The position numbers were made by a program, and so were the translations under genes. 64,000 bases of DNA from Verrucomicrobiota bacterium (GTDB lineage Bacteria > Verrucomicrobiota > Verrucomicrobiia > Limisphaerales > J093), in contig JADJWF010000004.1 in NCBI GenBank assembly GCA_016716505.1, positions 248,001 to 312,000 of the forward strand, read 5' to 3'. The notes beneath the pieces were generated by a model. That model made no database searches. It was not told the DNA's origin and saw only the letters and a list, made by a program, of their open reading frames with translations. This document shows, piece after piece, positions 19,660-28,765 of the stretch; position 1 is the stretch's first letter, and each line of letters opens with the position of its first letter.

Positions 19660-21717
19660 TCAGAAGGTGTACGTAATCTTGCTGAACAAGCTGCGTCCGG
19701 CGTCCGGCGAACCGTCCTCGACGTCGTTGTACACGAGGTAAAACCAGGCATTCTTGTGGAATTCCCAGCCGTAGATGATCGAGTAATTGTGAAGGTCGTC
19801 GCCCCGGATCTGGATGGAGCTTTTCACCCACATGTTGCGGGTGATGAACAGGTCAAAGACCACCCGGTTCAGCCAGACCAGTTCCGAGCCGCCTTCCGGC
19901 TGGTCTTCGAACCGCAGGAACAATTCTTCCTTGATGGGCAGGCGTTCCCAAAACTTGAACCGCTTGGCGAGGGAAACCTCGTTGTAGTCAGTGTCCTGAA
20001 AGGTGCCGCCCGCCCAGGTGAGATTGATGGCCTTGAAATAGTTTGAAGCGAAGAAATCCAGTCCGCCGCTGAGACGGTCGTTGTGGTAGGGGCGGTGGTA
20101 CTCGTTCAGATACCCCGCCCGCAGGCCCAAGTCGTTCCGGAGGATTGTCCCGACCCCGACATCGTGGTCGTGCAGGCTGGTCTCACCCTCCTCGTCCAGA
20201 AACCACGCCGGCAGATAGCGGGCGGTCAGCTCCTTGTACCACGCGTCGCCGGAGCGGAGGTTGTAGTAGGCCGATGCCGACGGTCCAAAAATGTTGCGGC
20301 GCGGGATGTAGCCCAGCAAAGGGTCAAAGCGCTCGGTGATGGCCGTGTAATTGACCTGCACATCCCACGGGTAGCGGCTGTAAATGACCGAGGCCGAGCC
20401 CAGGTAGTCGGTGCTGTCTTTGAGGGGCGATCCGTCGGAAGGCTCCAATTCCTCGTCCGCCACCGCGCCCTGGAAACGGACGCGCCACGTGTCGGTGAGG
20501 AAAAAATACCCGTCGAGGCTCCCCAAGCGGGCGAAGCCCTCTTCCAGCTCCGAGTTCGCGACGTAGTAACCAAGGTAGGATCGTTCGTGGATGTCCTGCA
20601 TCACCCGGAGAATGGAGGAGTTGCCGTGGAATTCCCCGTTGTGCGAGACGTCGCTCTGCAGGTTCTGGAAGAGGAACGAATACCCGCGCCCCAGCCCGGT
20701 GGTCTTCAAGGCGGCGTCAATGTCCGGAAACCGCCGGCTGTAATACACGCGATGCGGCGGACGGATCAGCTCGTCACCCTCACGGAAGAAGGGTCGTCGC
20801 TCGGGCAGAAACCGCTCGGTGTCGCGGAGTTCGATCGTGTCGTCATCCGCCTCGATCTGACCGTAGTCAGGATTGATGGTGAGCGCGGCGGTGATCGAAG
20901 CAGTCAGGCGCGCCCCGACGTCGAGGCCCGTGGAGAAAACCGTGTCGGCATCGCCGCCGAGGTCCTGCCGCACGCTGACGTACGGGGTGACCTGCCAGTT
21001 CCGGTCAAACTTCGTGTCCCGCAGATTCAACCCGGTCAGGTGGCCGAAGTGGCGCGGTTTGTACATCTCGGTCGGGCTGAAGCTCCAGAAACTCGTCACG
21101 TCCGTGTGCCGTTGCATGCGGGTGATATTGAAGCCCCAGGTCTCGTGGTCGGAGCGGAAGTAGTTCAGCACCTTGAGCGGGATCCGCATCTCCAGCGTCC
21201 AGCGGTCGGCCGAGATCCGGGCCGCGCAATCCCAGTCGGCGGACCAGCCGTAGTTGAACTGCCCGGACGGGCCTTCGTTCGCATCGGCGCGCGTGCCCAA
21301 TGGATTGGTGAAGAAGGCGTATTTGCCGCGGTGATTGTGGGGAGGGTCAATATGCACCTCGACCCAGTCGTCACCCTGAAACACCCGGTCTTCCCGTTGC
21401 TCGGTGGCCCGGATTTTCGAGACGTCCGAATCGAGGCACTCGACGCTCAGATAAAGGAATTCGCGGGTGTAGGCGACCCGGATGAGCGACTGATCCCGGG
21501 CGGGTTGCTGGGTGCGCGTGTCAATGAGGCCCGTGGCCACTTCGCAGCGACTCCAAAACGGTTCATCGAGGATGCCGTCCACCACCATGGGTTCATCCGT
21601 GAGGTGGGCAGTCAGCGAGGGCACGGAGGCTTGGGGGTGCGAGTGGCCCCAGACCGATTGTGCGGCGAGGCTGCCAAGCACCAAAAGTGTTCGCGCTGTG
21701 ACGCGCAAGCCGACCAT
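19660..21717 (-). CDS. DUF5916-type outer-membrane protein with CBM9-like domain
   Basis: 685 residues. A signal peptide (LRVTARTLLVLGSLAAQSVWG) is followed by a CBM9-like beta-sandwich (about 40-220; VDGILDEPFW, YLSVEC, DDWVEVHIDP), which in this family precedes a C-terminal beta-barrel. The barrel part (about 230-685) has alternating aromatic strands, a PERRPFFREG turn typical of DUF5916, and ends in aromatic Phe (SKITYTF), as outer-membrane barrels do. Start chosen at 21717 so that the signal peptide is N-terminal; a longer frame reaches 21858. Likely an outer-membrane protein; some relatives are found beside carbohydrate genes, but the role is unknown. Confidence 0.8.
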   Translation of the reverse strand: MVGLRVTARTLLVLGSLAAQSVWGHSHPQASVPSLTAHLTDEPMVVDGILDEPFWSRCEVATGLIDTRTQQPARDQSLIRVAYTREFLYLSVECLDSDVSKIRATEQREDRVFQGDDWVEVHIDPPHNHRGKYAFFTNPLGTRADANEGPSGQFNYGWSADWDCAARISADRWTLEMRIPLKVLNYFRSDHETWGFNITRMQRHTDVTSFWSFSPTEMYKPRHFGHLTGLNLRDTKFDRNWQVTPYVSVRQDLGGDADTVFSTGLDVGARLTASITAALTINPDYGQIEADDDTIELRDTERFLPERRPFFREGDELIRPPHRVYYSRRFPDIDAALKTTGLGRGYSFLFQNLQSDVSHNGEFHGNSSILRVMQDIHERSYLGYYVANSELEEGFARLGSLDGYFFLTDTWRVRFQGAVADEELEPSDGSPLKDSTDYLGSASVIYSRYPWDVQVNYTAITERFDPLLGYIPRRNIFGPSASAYYNLRSGDAWYKELTARYLPAWFLDEEGETSLHDHDVGVGTILRNDLGLRAGYLNEYHRPYHNDRLSGGLDFFASNYFKAINLTWAGGTFQDTDYNEVSLAKRFKFWERLPIKEELFLRFEDQPEGGSELVWLNRVVFDLFITRNMWVKSSIQIRGDDLHNYSIIYGWEFHKNAWFYLVYNDVEDGSPDAGRSLFSKITYTF

Positions 21718-21993
21718 CGGCCTCGCCACCGATGGGCGGGGCGGGGAACGGCGGTCGTCCGACGGACAGTTCGCCGGGGGCGTTGCCGCCGGTTGGCACT
21801 TGGGCGGGGAGCCGGTCATTCGAGTTTCGCGCCGCGTCTGGCCGACCATCCGGGCCAAGGCCTGTTCGCAGCCACGAGCGCACCGGCGGGCAAAGCGGTT
21901 CCCAAACTGACTCTGCCGGCCGCCTGCCTATTCAAAAGGTTCCCCAGCAGTGCAAGGTGCCCGTCCGCCCGCCCCTTTGCGCCGGCGGACCGC

Positions 21994-23448
21994 TCACCGG
22001 CTGGCGAAAGGCAGCAACCACGAGCCAAGGAGCGTCACGACCAAACCGGCGATGCTGTTGACCGTGGCGATGAGGGTCCAGCTCTTGAGGGTTTCCTTTT
22101 CCGTCATGCCACTGAGCCGGCCTACCACCCAGAAACCGCTGTCGTTCATCCAGGAACAAATCATGCCCCCGAAGCCGATGGCCAGAAAGATGTAGATCGG
22201 GTGGTAAGGCGGGTCCGTCCCCAGCAACGGTTGCACCATGGCGGCGGTGGTCAGCATCGCCACCGTGGCCGAACCCTGCGCCACGCGAATCACCGCTGCC
22301 ACCAGCCAGGCGAGGATCACGAGGTTTACCGCCCGACCCTCGGCGGCGGCCTTGATCGCCTCGCCGACTCCCGCGTTCTTGAGCATCAGCCCAAAGGCGC
22401 CGCCCGCGCTGGTGATGAGGATTATGACGCCCGCCGTTTCCAACGGCGCGCCGATGGCGCGGAAGGCGTCCCGCCACGGCAACCGCCGGCTCCGCACCAG
22501 CAGGACCAGCGCGACCGCGCTGCCGATCACGAGGGCCACGTTCCGATTCCCGGCGAACTGCATCCAACGCGCCACTTCAGTGAAGACTTCCGGACCGCCG
22601 CAGGCCGCGATCAACCACGCAAAGGTTTCCCGCTGCCGGACCGCCGCGTCGAACAGCGACGCGAGCGATATCAGGACGATGGGCAGGATGATCGGCGTGA
22701 TGGAGAAAAGGAACGAGGGCAATTCCCGCTCGTCCTTGCGCACCACGGCCTCGAGTTCGGCCAGCGTGACGCCCGGGGTTTCGCGGAGAGGGATCGTCAA
22801 ACGCCGGTTCAGCCAGTTGGCGACCAGCCAGCCGGCCGTGGCCGGCGGAAGGCCGACCACAATTCCGACCACGATGCTGAGTCCCACATCCACGCCCAAG
22901 GCTTCCGCCATCGCGAGGGGGCCGGGATGCGGAATGCAGAGCGAGTGCGTGACGATGCCCGCGGAGCAGATCGCCATCACGTAGAGCAGGTAGTTGCGCC
23001 CGGTGCGCAGGGCCATCGCCCGCGCCAGCGGCAACAGCAGCATGAAGAACGTGTCGAAGAAGATCGGGATCGAAATGATGTAGCCGCTCAGGAAGATGGC
23101 CTTCCCCGCGTGCTTCTCGCCAAACAGCGCCAGGAAGCGCCGCACGATCTTGTCCGCCGCGCCGCTCTCCATCAGGCAGAGACTGATGACCGTCGCCAGC
23201 GCGATCACAACTGCGATCCGGCCGGCGGTGGTGCCGAGTTCTGCCGTGGTCAGTTCCACCGCCTGGATCCAGTGATCTTTCGCCGGTTCGCCAGGCAAGG
23301 TGTCGGCCAGGAAACCCGCCGTGAAAGCGGCCAGCAGCAACGCGAGAAACGCCGGCATCCGGACGACCGTAATCAACACCACGATCAGCCCAACCGAGAC
23401 CGCGAGGACAAAGAACGGCCAATAGGTGGCGGCAAGCAGTGGGGCCAT
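21994..23448 (-). CDS. GntP-family gluconate:H+ symporter
   Basis: 484-residue permease with about 12-14 hydrophobic segments. Family features include the early FLAGxL-like region (residues 33-50), the IPIFFDTFF motif near residue 128, CIPHPGPLA near 170, and the RVAQGSATVAM segment in the C-terminal half. GntP transporters import gluconate or related sugar acids with protons, and some paralogues carry other hydroxy acids. It is a single minus-strand gene; no gluconate kinase or dehydratase is adjacent, so the exact substrate is inferred from family membership only. Confidence 0.9.
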   Translation of the reverse strand: MAPLLAATYWPFFVLAVSVGLIVVLITVVRMPAFLALLLAAFTAGFLADTLPGEPAKDHWIQAVELTTAELGTTAGRIAVVIALATVISLCLMESGAADKIVRRFLALFGEKHAGKAIFLSGYIISIPIFFDTFFMLLLPLARAMALRTGRNYLLYVMAICSAGIVTHSLCIPHPGPLAMAEALGVDVGLSIVVGIVVGLPPATAGWLVANWLNRRLTIPLRETPGVTLAELEAVVRKDERELPSFLFSITPIILPIVLISLASLFDAAVRQRETFAWLIAACGGPEVFTEVARWMQFAGNRNVALVIGSAVALVLLVRSRRLPWRDAFRAIGAPLETAGVIILITSAGGAFGLMLKNAGVGEAIKAAAEGRAVNLVILAWLVAAVIRVAQGSATVAMLTTAAMVQPLLGTDPPYHPIYIFLAIGFGGMICSWMNDSGFWVVGRLSGMTEKETLKSWTLIATVNSIAGLVVTLLGSWLLPFASR

Positions 23449-23620
23449 GCTTCAGGCGCGGGCCGTTGGCTGGCCCATGACGGTTGATTGAGTCATGGTG
23501 GCGGACGCGAGACTCAAGCAAAACGACCCACCCGCGCGCAACCGTCAAGTGCGGCGGCAAGGCCAAGTCGTTCGCTTGCCGGCCGCCGCGCCGCCGGGCA
23601 TCCGCCGCGGCTTGAAAGGC

Positions 23621-23646
23621 GAACGGCGCTCCTGCGAGCGCCGTTC
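23621..23646 (-). terminator. Hairpin terminator candidate downstream of the exported hypothetical
   Basis: Perfect 11-bp inverted repeat, GAACGGCGCTC and GAGCGCCGTTC, with a 4-nt loop, located 27 bp past the stop at 23673. On the minus strand it is followed by only a short T stretch (CTTTC), so termination may be inefficient. Confidence 0.55.
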
Positions 23647-23672
23647 ACACGATCAACCTTCAGCCGGCGGGC

Positions 23673-25520
23673 TCACTGTCGCGCCGTGGCGGGCATCGGC
23701 GTGAACACCTTCATCAGGTAGCCGTCGCGCGTCTGACTGCCGGCAAAGACCGAGATCCCGAAATACTTCGCCACCCGGTCGAACGGCGGCAGCAAGGAGA
23801 AATCCAGCCAGTTCTTCAATCCGCCGTCCTCGTCCAGTTCGAGCATCTCGCCGAACATGGTGCTGAGCAAGTCATTGTTCGCGCGGAGGGCCTCGTAGAT
23901 CGGCCGCATGCTTTCCCTGTCGTTCTGGAAACCGAACAGTCCGGTGCCCGTACCGCCGACCTTCGCGGCAGCGTCCCGGAATCCCGCGGTCTCGGTCAGC
24001 GGCCTGGGTTTGCTGTCCCCGCTCCGAAGATACTCCTCGATCAACGCGGAGTCCGTGCCGAACGCCACGTAGCCGCCACTGGCCGTCATCATGAGGGCTT
24101 TCGCCGGACCACCGCCCGGCGGCAGGTCCATCGAATAGATCTTTCTTCCGAGGAAGTCGCGTTCCTTCAACTCCCCGCCAATCGGCAGCATCGGATTGGA
24201 CGCCGCGCCGTTGATCAGCGACCGGATCGCCTGGACCAGTTGTTCCGCGCGGGGCGAGCCCAGGAGAAAGATCGAAGGTTGGGCCGTGAGTTCCTCCAGC
24301 GTCGTTCCGCGGGGCGCCTTCGCGTAGCTCACCAAATCGTCGCCCAGGTTGCCAACCAGGCTCTTCTTCATGTCGAAGCCCGGATCTTTCTGCTTCGCCA
24401 CCTCGTTGATCATTTCCATCGCCCCTTGCAGGCCACCGGGCGCAATGTCGTTCACCATCGTCTCGAGCGAAGCCCAGAACTTCTGGCCGTCCAGCCGCCA
24501 GCGATTGAAGGTCACCGCGTCCGCTGGCACGAAGGCGGGCGGAGCGGCGTCCTTGGCCTCGGTCCCGATCAGCCGGAACAGGCCCTTGCGACCGGCTTCC
24601 GGGGCGCCCAGCAAGAGGTCCACCGCATCGCCCTCGGTCGAGTGACGAGCCGCTAAGGCCAGCGTCTTCAGCCCGTTCAGACCGATGGCGTCCATGAGCT
24701 TGTCCGCCGGCGGCACGCCTGGGGGCGCGCTGGCCGCCGCCTCACGCGCGAACTTGTTGATCACTTCGGCGAGGGGAGCAAAGTGAATCCAGCCGTAGCT
24801 GAACGCGTCACGGAACATCGCGCTGGCATTGCCTTGGAACGCGGACTGGTCCGCCAGGCACGGAACGTTGCCGCCCGCCAGACGCGCCACGACTTTTTCC
24901 GCGTCTTTGAGGTGGGTGGCCACCACCAGCAGACTGTCGGCCTGACCAATTGCCACCTCGACCTTGGGTGCCGGATCGTCCGCGTCGAGCGCCTCCTTCA
25001 CGGTCTCGGGATCGAGCGTGACCACCATGAATTCAATGTCCCGGACCTTTTCCAACCGGACTTTTTGTCCGGCGTCGGTGACCTTCTGCCGCGCCGTTTC
25101 CATGGCCTTCTTGAGTTGGTCCTTCTTGTCGCGGGAATCCACCAGGATCAGCAGGCCGGGCAGAGGATCCACGGTGCCGGTCCAGCCGCTCTGGGTGAGG
25201 GCGGCGGTCACCTGCCCCTGCGCGAGGTCGGCGTAATCCTGGAGCTTGATGCCCAGCTCTTTTTCGAGCGGCTCGATGATCTCCTTCTGAAGCTGGTTCA
25301 TCAGCTTGTCACGGAAGGGCTTCATCGCGGGATCATCCCAGAGCAGGGCCATGGCGGACTGCTTTTGGGCGGCGCGCACCTTGGCAAAGTCCGGCACCGC
25401 GAGCACCGCCAAGGTGTCGGCCGGGAGGAGTTGCTCCGGCGCCGGGACGGCCGCCGAGGTGGAGAGGGTCCAGCCAGCCAGTACGGCCAGCCACGGAGAG
25501 AGGCGCTGCATCGTCATCAT
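23673..25520 (-). CDS. Exported hypothetical protein (DUF3352-like)
   Basis: 615 residues. An N-terminal signal peptide (SPWLAVLAGWTLSTSA) with likely cleavage near AAVPA is followed by a mixed alpha/beta region without obvious catalytic motifs. Repeating features are LPADTLAVLAVPD at the start of the mature protein, helical regions rich in Lys/Glu, and a GGxxxAFGTDSALIEEYL stretch that resembles DUF3352-like exported proteins of Planctomycetota and Verrucomicrobiota. I chose the ATG at 25520; the frame also opens at a GTG at 25613 that overlaps the protease stop (GTGA), but that would bury the signal peptide. It follows the protease gene and may be co-transcribed. Confidence 0.7.
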   Translation of the reverse strand: MMTMQRLSPWLAVLAGWTLSTSAAVPAPEQLLPADTLAVLAVPDFAKVRAAQKQSAMALLWDDPAMKPFRDKLMNQLQKEIIEPLEKELGIKLQDYADLAQGQVTAALTQSGWTGTVDPLPGLLILVDSRDKKDQLKKAMETARQKVTDAGQKVRLEKVRDIEFMVVTLDPETVKEALDADDPAPKVEVAIGQADSLLVVATHLKDAEKVVARLAGGNVPCLADQSAFQGNASAMFRDAFSYGWIHFAPLAEVINKFAREAAASAPPGVPPADKLMDAIGLNGLKTLALAARHSTEGDAVDLLLGAPEAGRKGLFRLIGTEAKDAAPPAFVPADAVTFNRWRLDGQKFWASLETMVNDIAPGGLQGAMEMINEVAKQKDPGFDMKKSLVGNLGDDLVSYAKAPRGTTLEELTAQPSIFLLGSPRAEQLVQAIRSLINGAASNPMLPIGGELKERDFLGRKIYSMDLPPGGGPAKALMMTASGGYVAFGTDSALIEEYLRSGDSKPRPLTETAGFRDAAAKVGGTGTGLFGFQNDRESMRPIYEALRANNDLLSTMFGEMLELDEDGGLKNWLDFSLLPPFDRVAKYFGISVFAGSQTRDGYLMKVFTPMPATARQ

Positions 25521-25609
25521 GCCAGTTGGATCGGTGAGTTCGGGTTTCGTTTTGCGGAAAGCTTTGGCCAACCGGATGAACCGGGGGCCAGGAAGGGACG
25601 TGGTGTCTG

Positions 25610-26614
25610 TCACTCGGTGGCCGTCGAGAACCGGATTCGCTTGGGCGGCTCAAGGTAGCGGTACGGGTTGCTCGGATTGTCGTTGTCGTACGCGTAAGCG
25701 TCCCGGTTCTTCAGGAAGAAGACCACCTGGTCCACCGGGATCGCGAAACCCAGCCCCTCGCCAAACGTGAGCTTCATGTTCGTGACGCCCACCACCTCGC
25801 CGCGCAGGTTGAAGAGCGGACCGCCGCTGTTGCCCGGATTGATCTGCGCCGTCGTTTGCAGGTAGAGCGCGCCCTGGATCTCCCGGGTCTTGGTGCTGAC
25901 GATGCCCTCCGTCACGGTTCGCTCCAGCCCGAGCGGGCTGCCGATCGCGAACACACGATCCCCCACCGACAAAAGTTCAGTCCGGCCCAGGGGAACGTAC
26001 GCGAACTTGGGCGCGCCGGGATCCTGGACTTGAAGCAAGGCGAGGTCGGCAAACTTGTTCATGGCCACGATCCGTACCTGCCGATAGACCTTGCGGTCGA
26101 GTTGGCGACCCGACTGATGATACACCTCGATCGAGATCACGGTCTCATTCTCGATCACGTGAAAGTTGGTGATCAGGTAACCCTCCTCGTTGATAAAGAA
26201 TCCGGAACCCAGCCCGCCCGGGGTCCGCACCTGCACCACCGCCTCCCCCAATTCGCTCGCCCAGTCCCGCACCGAGCGTTCGGCGGCCGCACCGTTGCTC
26301 TGCGTGTAGAGCCCTCCGCTGGCGCGGGCTTCGCTTGCCGCCATGCTCGTCCCGGGACCCGCCGGGGGCACTGAGCTTGCGGATGAAACGCCCGGCTGCT
26401 CCGCCGCCTCCCCGCCGGCCCGGGTGATCTTCTCGATGTGACTTCGGGGGACCGTGAGCACGGTGTAGCCCAAATCAACCACGACCAGATCGTTCTTTTC
26501 GGCGAGGATGCGGCCCGTCAGGGCGGCGTTGTCCCGGAGTTCCAGTACGTCGCCGGCCAGAAGGCAGGAGCCGAGACCGGAAACCGCGAACAGCTTGACC
26601 ACCCGGATCAACAT
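25610..26614 (-). CDS. Trypsin-like serine protease (S1C/HtrA-type, no PDZ)
   Basis: 334 residues with an N-terminal signal (KLFAVSGLGSCLLAG), probably periplasmic. The catalytic triad is His152 (TNFHVIE), Asp190 (ADLALL) and Ser263 (GNSGGPL), with HtrA-like surroundings (AIGSPLGLERTVTEGIVS, LQTTAQINPGN). A PDZ domain normally follows in HtrA/DegP; here the chain ends about 40 residues after the protease fold. Residues 20-65 (LRDNAALTGRI, VPRSHIEKI) form a small SH3-like beta segment before a low-complexity linker. Likely role: envelope protein quality control. The downstream exported protein may be its co-transcribed partner. Confidence 0.88.
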   Translation of the reverse strand: MLIRVVKLFAVSGLGSCLLAGDVLELRDNAALTGRILAEKNDLVVVDLGYTVLTVPRSHIEKITRAGGEAAEQPGVSSASSVPPAGPGTSMAASEARASGGLYTQSNGAAAERSVRDWASELGEAVVQVRTPGGLGSGFFINEEGYLITNFHVIENETVISIEVYHQSGRQLDRKVYRQVRIVAMNKFADLALLQVQDPGAPKFAYVPLGRTELLSVGDRVFAIGSPLGLERTVTEGIVSTKTREIQGALYLQTTAQINPGNSGGPLFNLRGEVVGVTNMKLTFGEGLGFAIPVDQVVFFLKNRDAYAYDNDNPSNPYRYLEPPKRIRFSTATE

Positions 26615-26742
26615 GGGCGCACGGTACTAGCGGGGGTGGGGGTCCGCAAGCGACGTTTGCCCGGCGGCCCGTCGCGGGGTTGCGGTCTCAACCCAGGTGT
26701 CCGAAAGCGGCGCCGGTTCACCAAGGCGCGGAGCCTGAAGGA

Positions 26743-26817
26743 TGGAGCCAGCAGTCGGATTCGAACCGACGACCGACGGTTTACAAAACCGTAGCTCTAC
26801 CACTGAGCTATGCTGGC
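26743..26817 (-). tRNA. tRNA-Thr(TGT)
   Basis: Cloverleaf on the minus strand starting at 26817: acceptor GCCAGCA pairs with TGCTGGC, D arm GCTC/GAGC, anticodon stem ACGGT/ACCGT with loop TTTGTAA (anticodon TGT), T arm GTCGG-TTCGAAT-CCGAC, discriminator T at 26746 and an encoded CCA (26743-26745). It reads ACA and by wobble other ACN codons. Confidence 0.95.
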
Positions 26818-26972
26818 CACAGGGGTTCGGTGGGGCCATCCAAGCTGGGCCCGGATGGTCCCGCCGCCGGGTGATTACGGCGAGCCGGCAAACAATCGCA
26901 AGCCGTTTCAGAGAGTCGCGCGCGGAGCTTGACGGGGAGCGACCGCGATCCGCTGCGAAGTGCTCCCCTGGT

Positions 26973-28217
26973 TCAGGGAACGGCGGGGAGGTAAAGGAAG
27001 TACGGCAAACCGGCGTTCAGTCGTGGCAGGTCCAGCCCCAGGTCCAGCTTCACCGTCTGGGTTTTTGCCCCTCCGAGCAGGTTAGCGAAGCTGAAGAGGC
27101 TGGGAGGGAGCTTGTATTTCACCAAGTTGGCTTTCGTCACGCCGCCCAACCGCTTTGCGCGTTCGACCGCGGTCTGGAAGTTCCCCAGTTCGTCCACGAA
27201 ACCGTGCTCGTAAGCTTGAGTTCCGGTCAGGATGCGCCCGTCGGCCAGCTCCTTCCAAGTCGCGGCCAGTGCGCGGCCGGCCCCGGCGTTCTCGCGCGCG
27301 GCCCGGGCGCGCCCCTGTTGCACCACGGCGGCAAAACGCTCGTAGGTTTGGTCCAGCATCGCCTGCAACATGGCCCGCTCTTCGGAGGTGATTTCCGACT
27401 CGGCTTTGTCACCCCGCAACATGTCTTTGAAACGGCCCGTCTTGAACACCTCCGGCCGCACTCCCACCCTGTCGAGCAGACCCCGGTAGTTGTAGGCGCG
27501 CATGATGACGCCGATGCTCCCGGTGATGGTCATTTCGCTGGCCACAATCCACCGGGCCGGAACCGCCACGTAGTAGCCGCCGGAGGCGGCCACGCCGTCC
27601 AGCGAGGCGATCACCGGCTTGCCGGAAGTCTCCTGAAACTCCCGGACCGCCCGGGCGATTTCATCCGAGGCCAGCACCTCGCCTCCGGGCGAGTTGACGC
27701 GGAGGATCACGGCGCAGACCCGGTCATCCTTTTCTGCCCGGCGCAATTGTTCCGCGATGACCTCCACCATGCTGCCATCGCCCGGAGCCAGGTAGCCGCC
27801 GAAAATCATGCCCTCCACGTCCACGATGGCGATCTTGTCACGAGCACCCTGGTTCTCCACCACGACTTCCTGCAGGGGCAGGCCGGAGCGGGACGAGGCC
27901 CCGCTCCACGACATCAGACCAGCAACGAAACCGGCAAGGTGACCGAGGAGGCTCACGCCCAACAGCGCCAGCAGGACGAGCGCGAACACCATCCAACCCC
28001 GGCCCCGCCGGTCCGGTTCGGTTCGCGGCGGCAGAACTGCCGGCGGCGGGCGCAAGGGTGGCGGCGGAAGAGTTCCCGCGCCCGGCGTGGTTCTTCCGGA
28101 GGGGGCGCCGCCTTCCGCCGCTCCGGCCGGCGGAGAACCCGCCGTCGCGGGCGGACCGGCCACGCGTTCGGGTGAGGTCGGGTCAGGGGAGCCCGGCTTG
28201 GAAAACTGCTCGTCCAT
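26973..28217 (-). CDS. sppA: Signal peptide peptidase SppA
   Basis: 414-residue membrane-bound serine protease that degrades cleaved signal peptides. A Pro/Gly-rich cytoplasmic tail (1-70) precedes one transmembrane helix (about 75-100). The S49 peptidase core has RVNSPGGEV, the nucleophile Ser212 in AASGGYY, and the general-base Lys264 (FKTGRFKDM); their 52-residue spacing matches Bacillus SppA. This is the short single-core form, not the double-domain E. coli type. The start at 28217 is the first Met before the tail; the frame continues to 28304. It is read divergently from the GH127 gene across a 548-bp gap. Confidence 0.93.
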   Translation of the reverse strand: MDEQFSKPGSPDPTSPERVAGPPATAGSPPAGAAEGGAPSGRTTPGAGTLPPPPLRPPPAVLPPRTEPDRRGRGWMVFALVLLALLGVSLLGHLAGFVAGLMSWSGASSRSGLPLQEVVVENQGARDKIAIVDVEGMIFGGYLAPGDGSMVEVIAEQLRRAEKDDRVCAVILRVNSPGGEVLASDEIARAVREFQETSGKPVIASLDGVAASGGYYVAVPARWIVASEMTITGSIGVIMRAYNYRGLLDRVGVRPEVFKTGRFKDMLRGDKAESEITSEERAMLQAMLDQTYERFAAVVQQGRARAARENAGAGRALAATWKELADGRILTGTQAYEHGFVDELGNFQTAVERAKRLGGVTKANLVKYKLPPSLFSFANLLGGAKTQTVKLDLGLDLPRLNAGLPYFLYLPAVP

Positions 28218-28765
28218 ACAGCCGGCGAACCTATCGTCGCAACACGAGGCGGGCAAGCGGCGGCTCGACCCGGTTAAGCGGCGGGCCCGGCTCGCAACGC
28301 TCACGTTGGTTTCCAGCCCGCTGTATTCTCGCTGCCGTCGTCATCGGTGATGAAGCTTTTGCTCCGGAGCCTGACCGCCTGCGCCCAAGACGGGCGGGCT
28401 GTCAGCCGCCCAGCTCGGGGAGGGCGGAGGCCAAGCTGCCCAACCGACTGGGGCACGCCAATTTCGGCTCGTGCCCTCGGTCGGCGAACGCCGCCGCGCC
28501 TCGCAGCGCGCCGCACCCTTAGCGGCTTTGCCGACGCTTTGGGCACGGTGAAGGGTAGGTTCAATGTCCGCCGGCGCCTGGCTGCTCCCGGCGGGGCATC
28601 CGGGCTGCATTCGATTGCCATCCGACCGCTCGAGAAAAGCAGCGTCCGCGCTTGACATACTTAACCGTCTTACAGAAACCCCTCGCGGTCGGTGAATCAC
28701 GCGCAATCCCCATCGGTCCGTTCAACAACGTTTGTGGGCATTGACGGGTCACCACCTCGACGAAG
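28218..28765. other. 548-bp divergent intergenic region with a long inverted repeat
   Basis: Separates sppA (minus) and the GH127 gene (plus). No credible gene is present. It contains an inverted repeat at 28444-28484: arms CCGACTGGGGCACG (28444-28457) and CGTGCCCTCGGTCGG (28470-28484), 14 paired positions counting two G-T pairs, one bulged base and a 12-nt loop. A smaller hairpin lies at about 28392-28411. Neither is followed by a T-run, so they are not obvious terminators. A TTGACA at 28652 lacks a convincing -10 partner. Confidence 0.5.

Noticed and set aside
20083..23487. A 1134-residue open frame on the plus strand opposite the DUF5916 and GntP genes
   Set aside because: It is antisense to two well-supported genes, has Arg/Gln/Val-rich sequence without domains, and such frames are expected in GC-rich DNA with strong codon bias.
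25521..25613. Extending the exported hypothetical protein to the GTG at 25613
   Set aside because: The GTGA overlap with the protease stop is attractive, but it would put about 31 residues before the signal peptide; the ATG at 25520 is preferred.
28652..28680. Possible sigma-70 promoter (TTGACA at 28652-28657) for the GH127 gene
   Set aside because: At the usual 16-18 bp spacing only AGAAAC, GAAACC or AAACCC-type hexamers are present, which are poor -10 elements.
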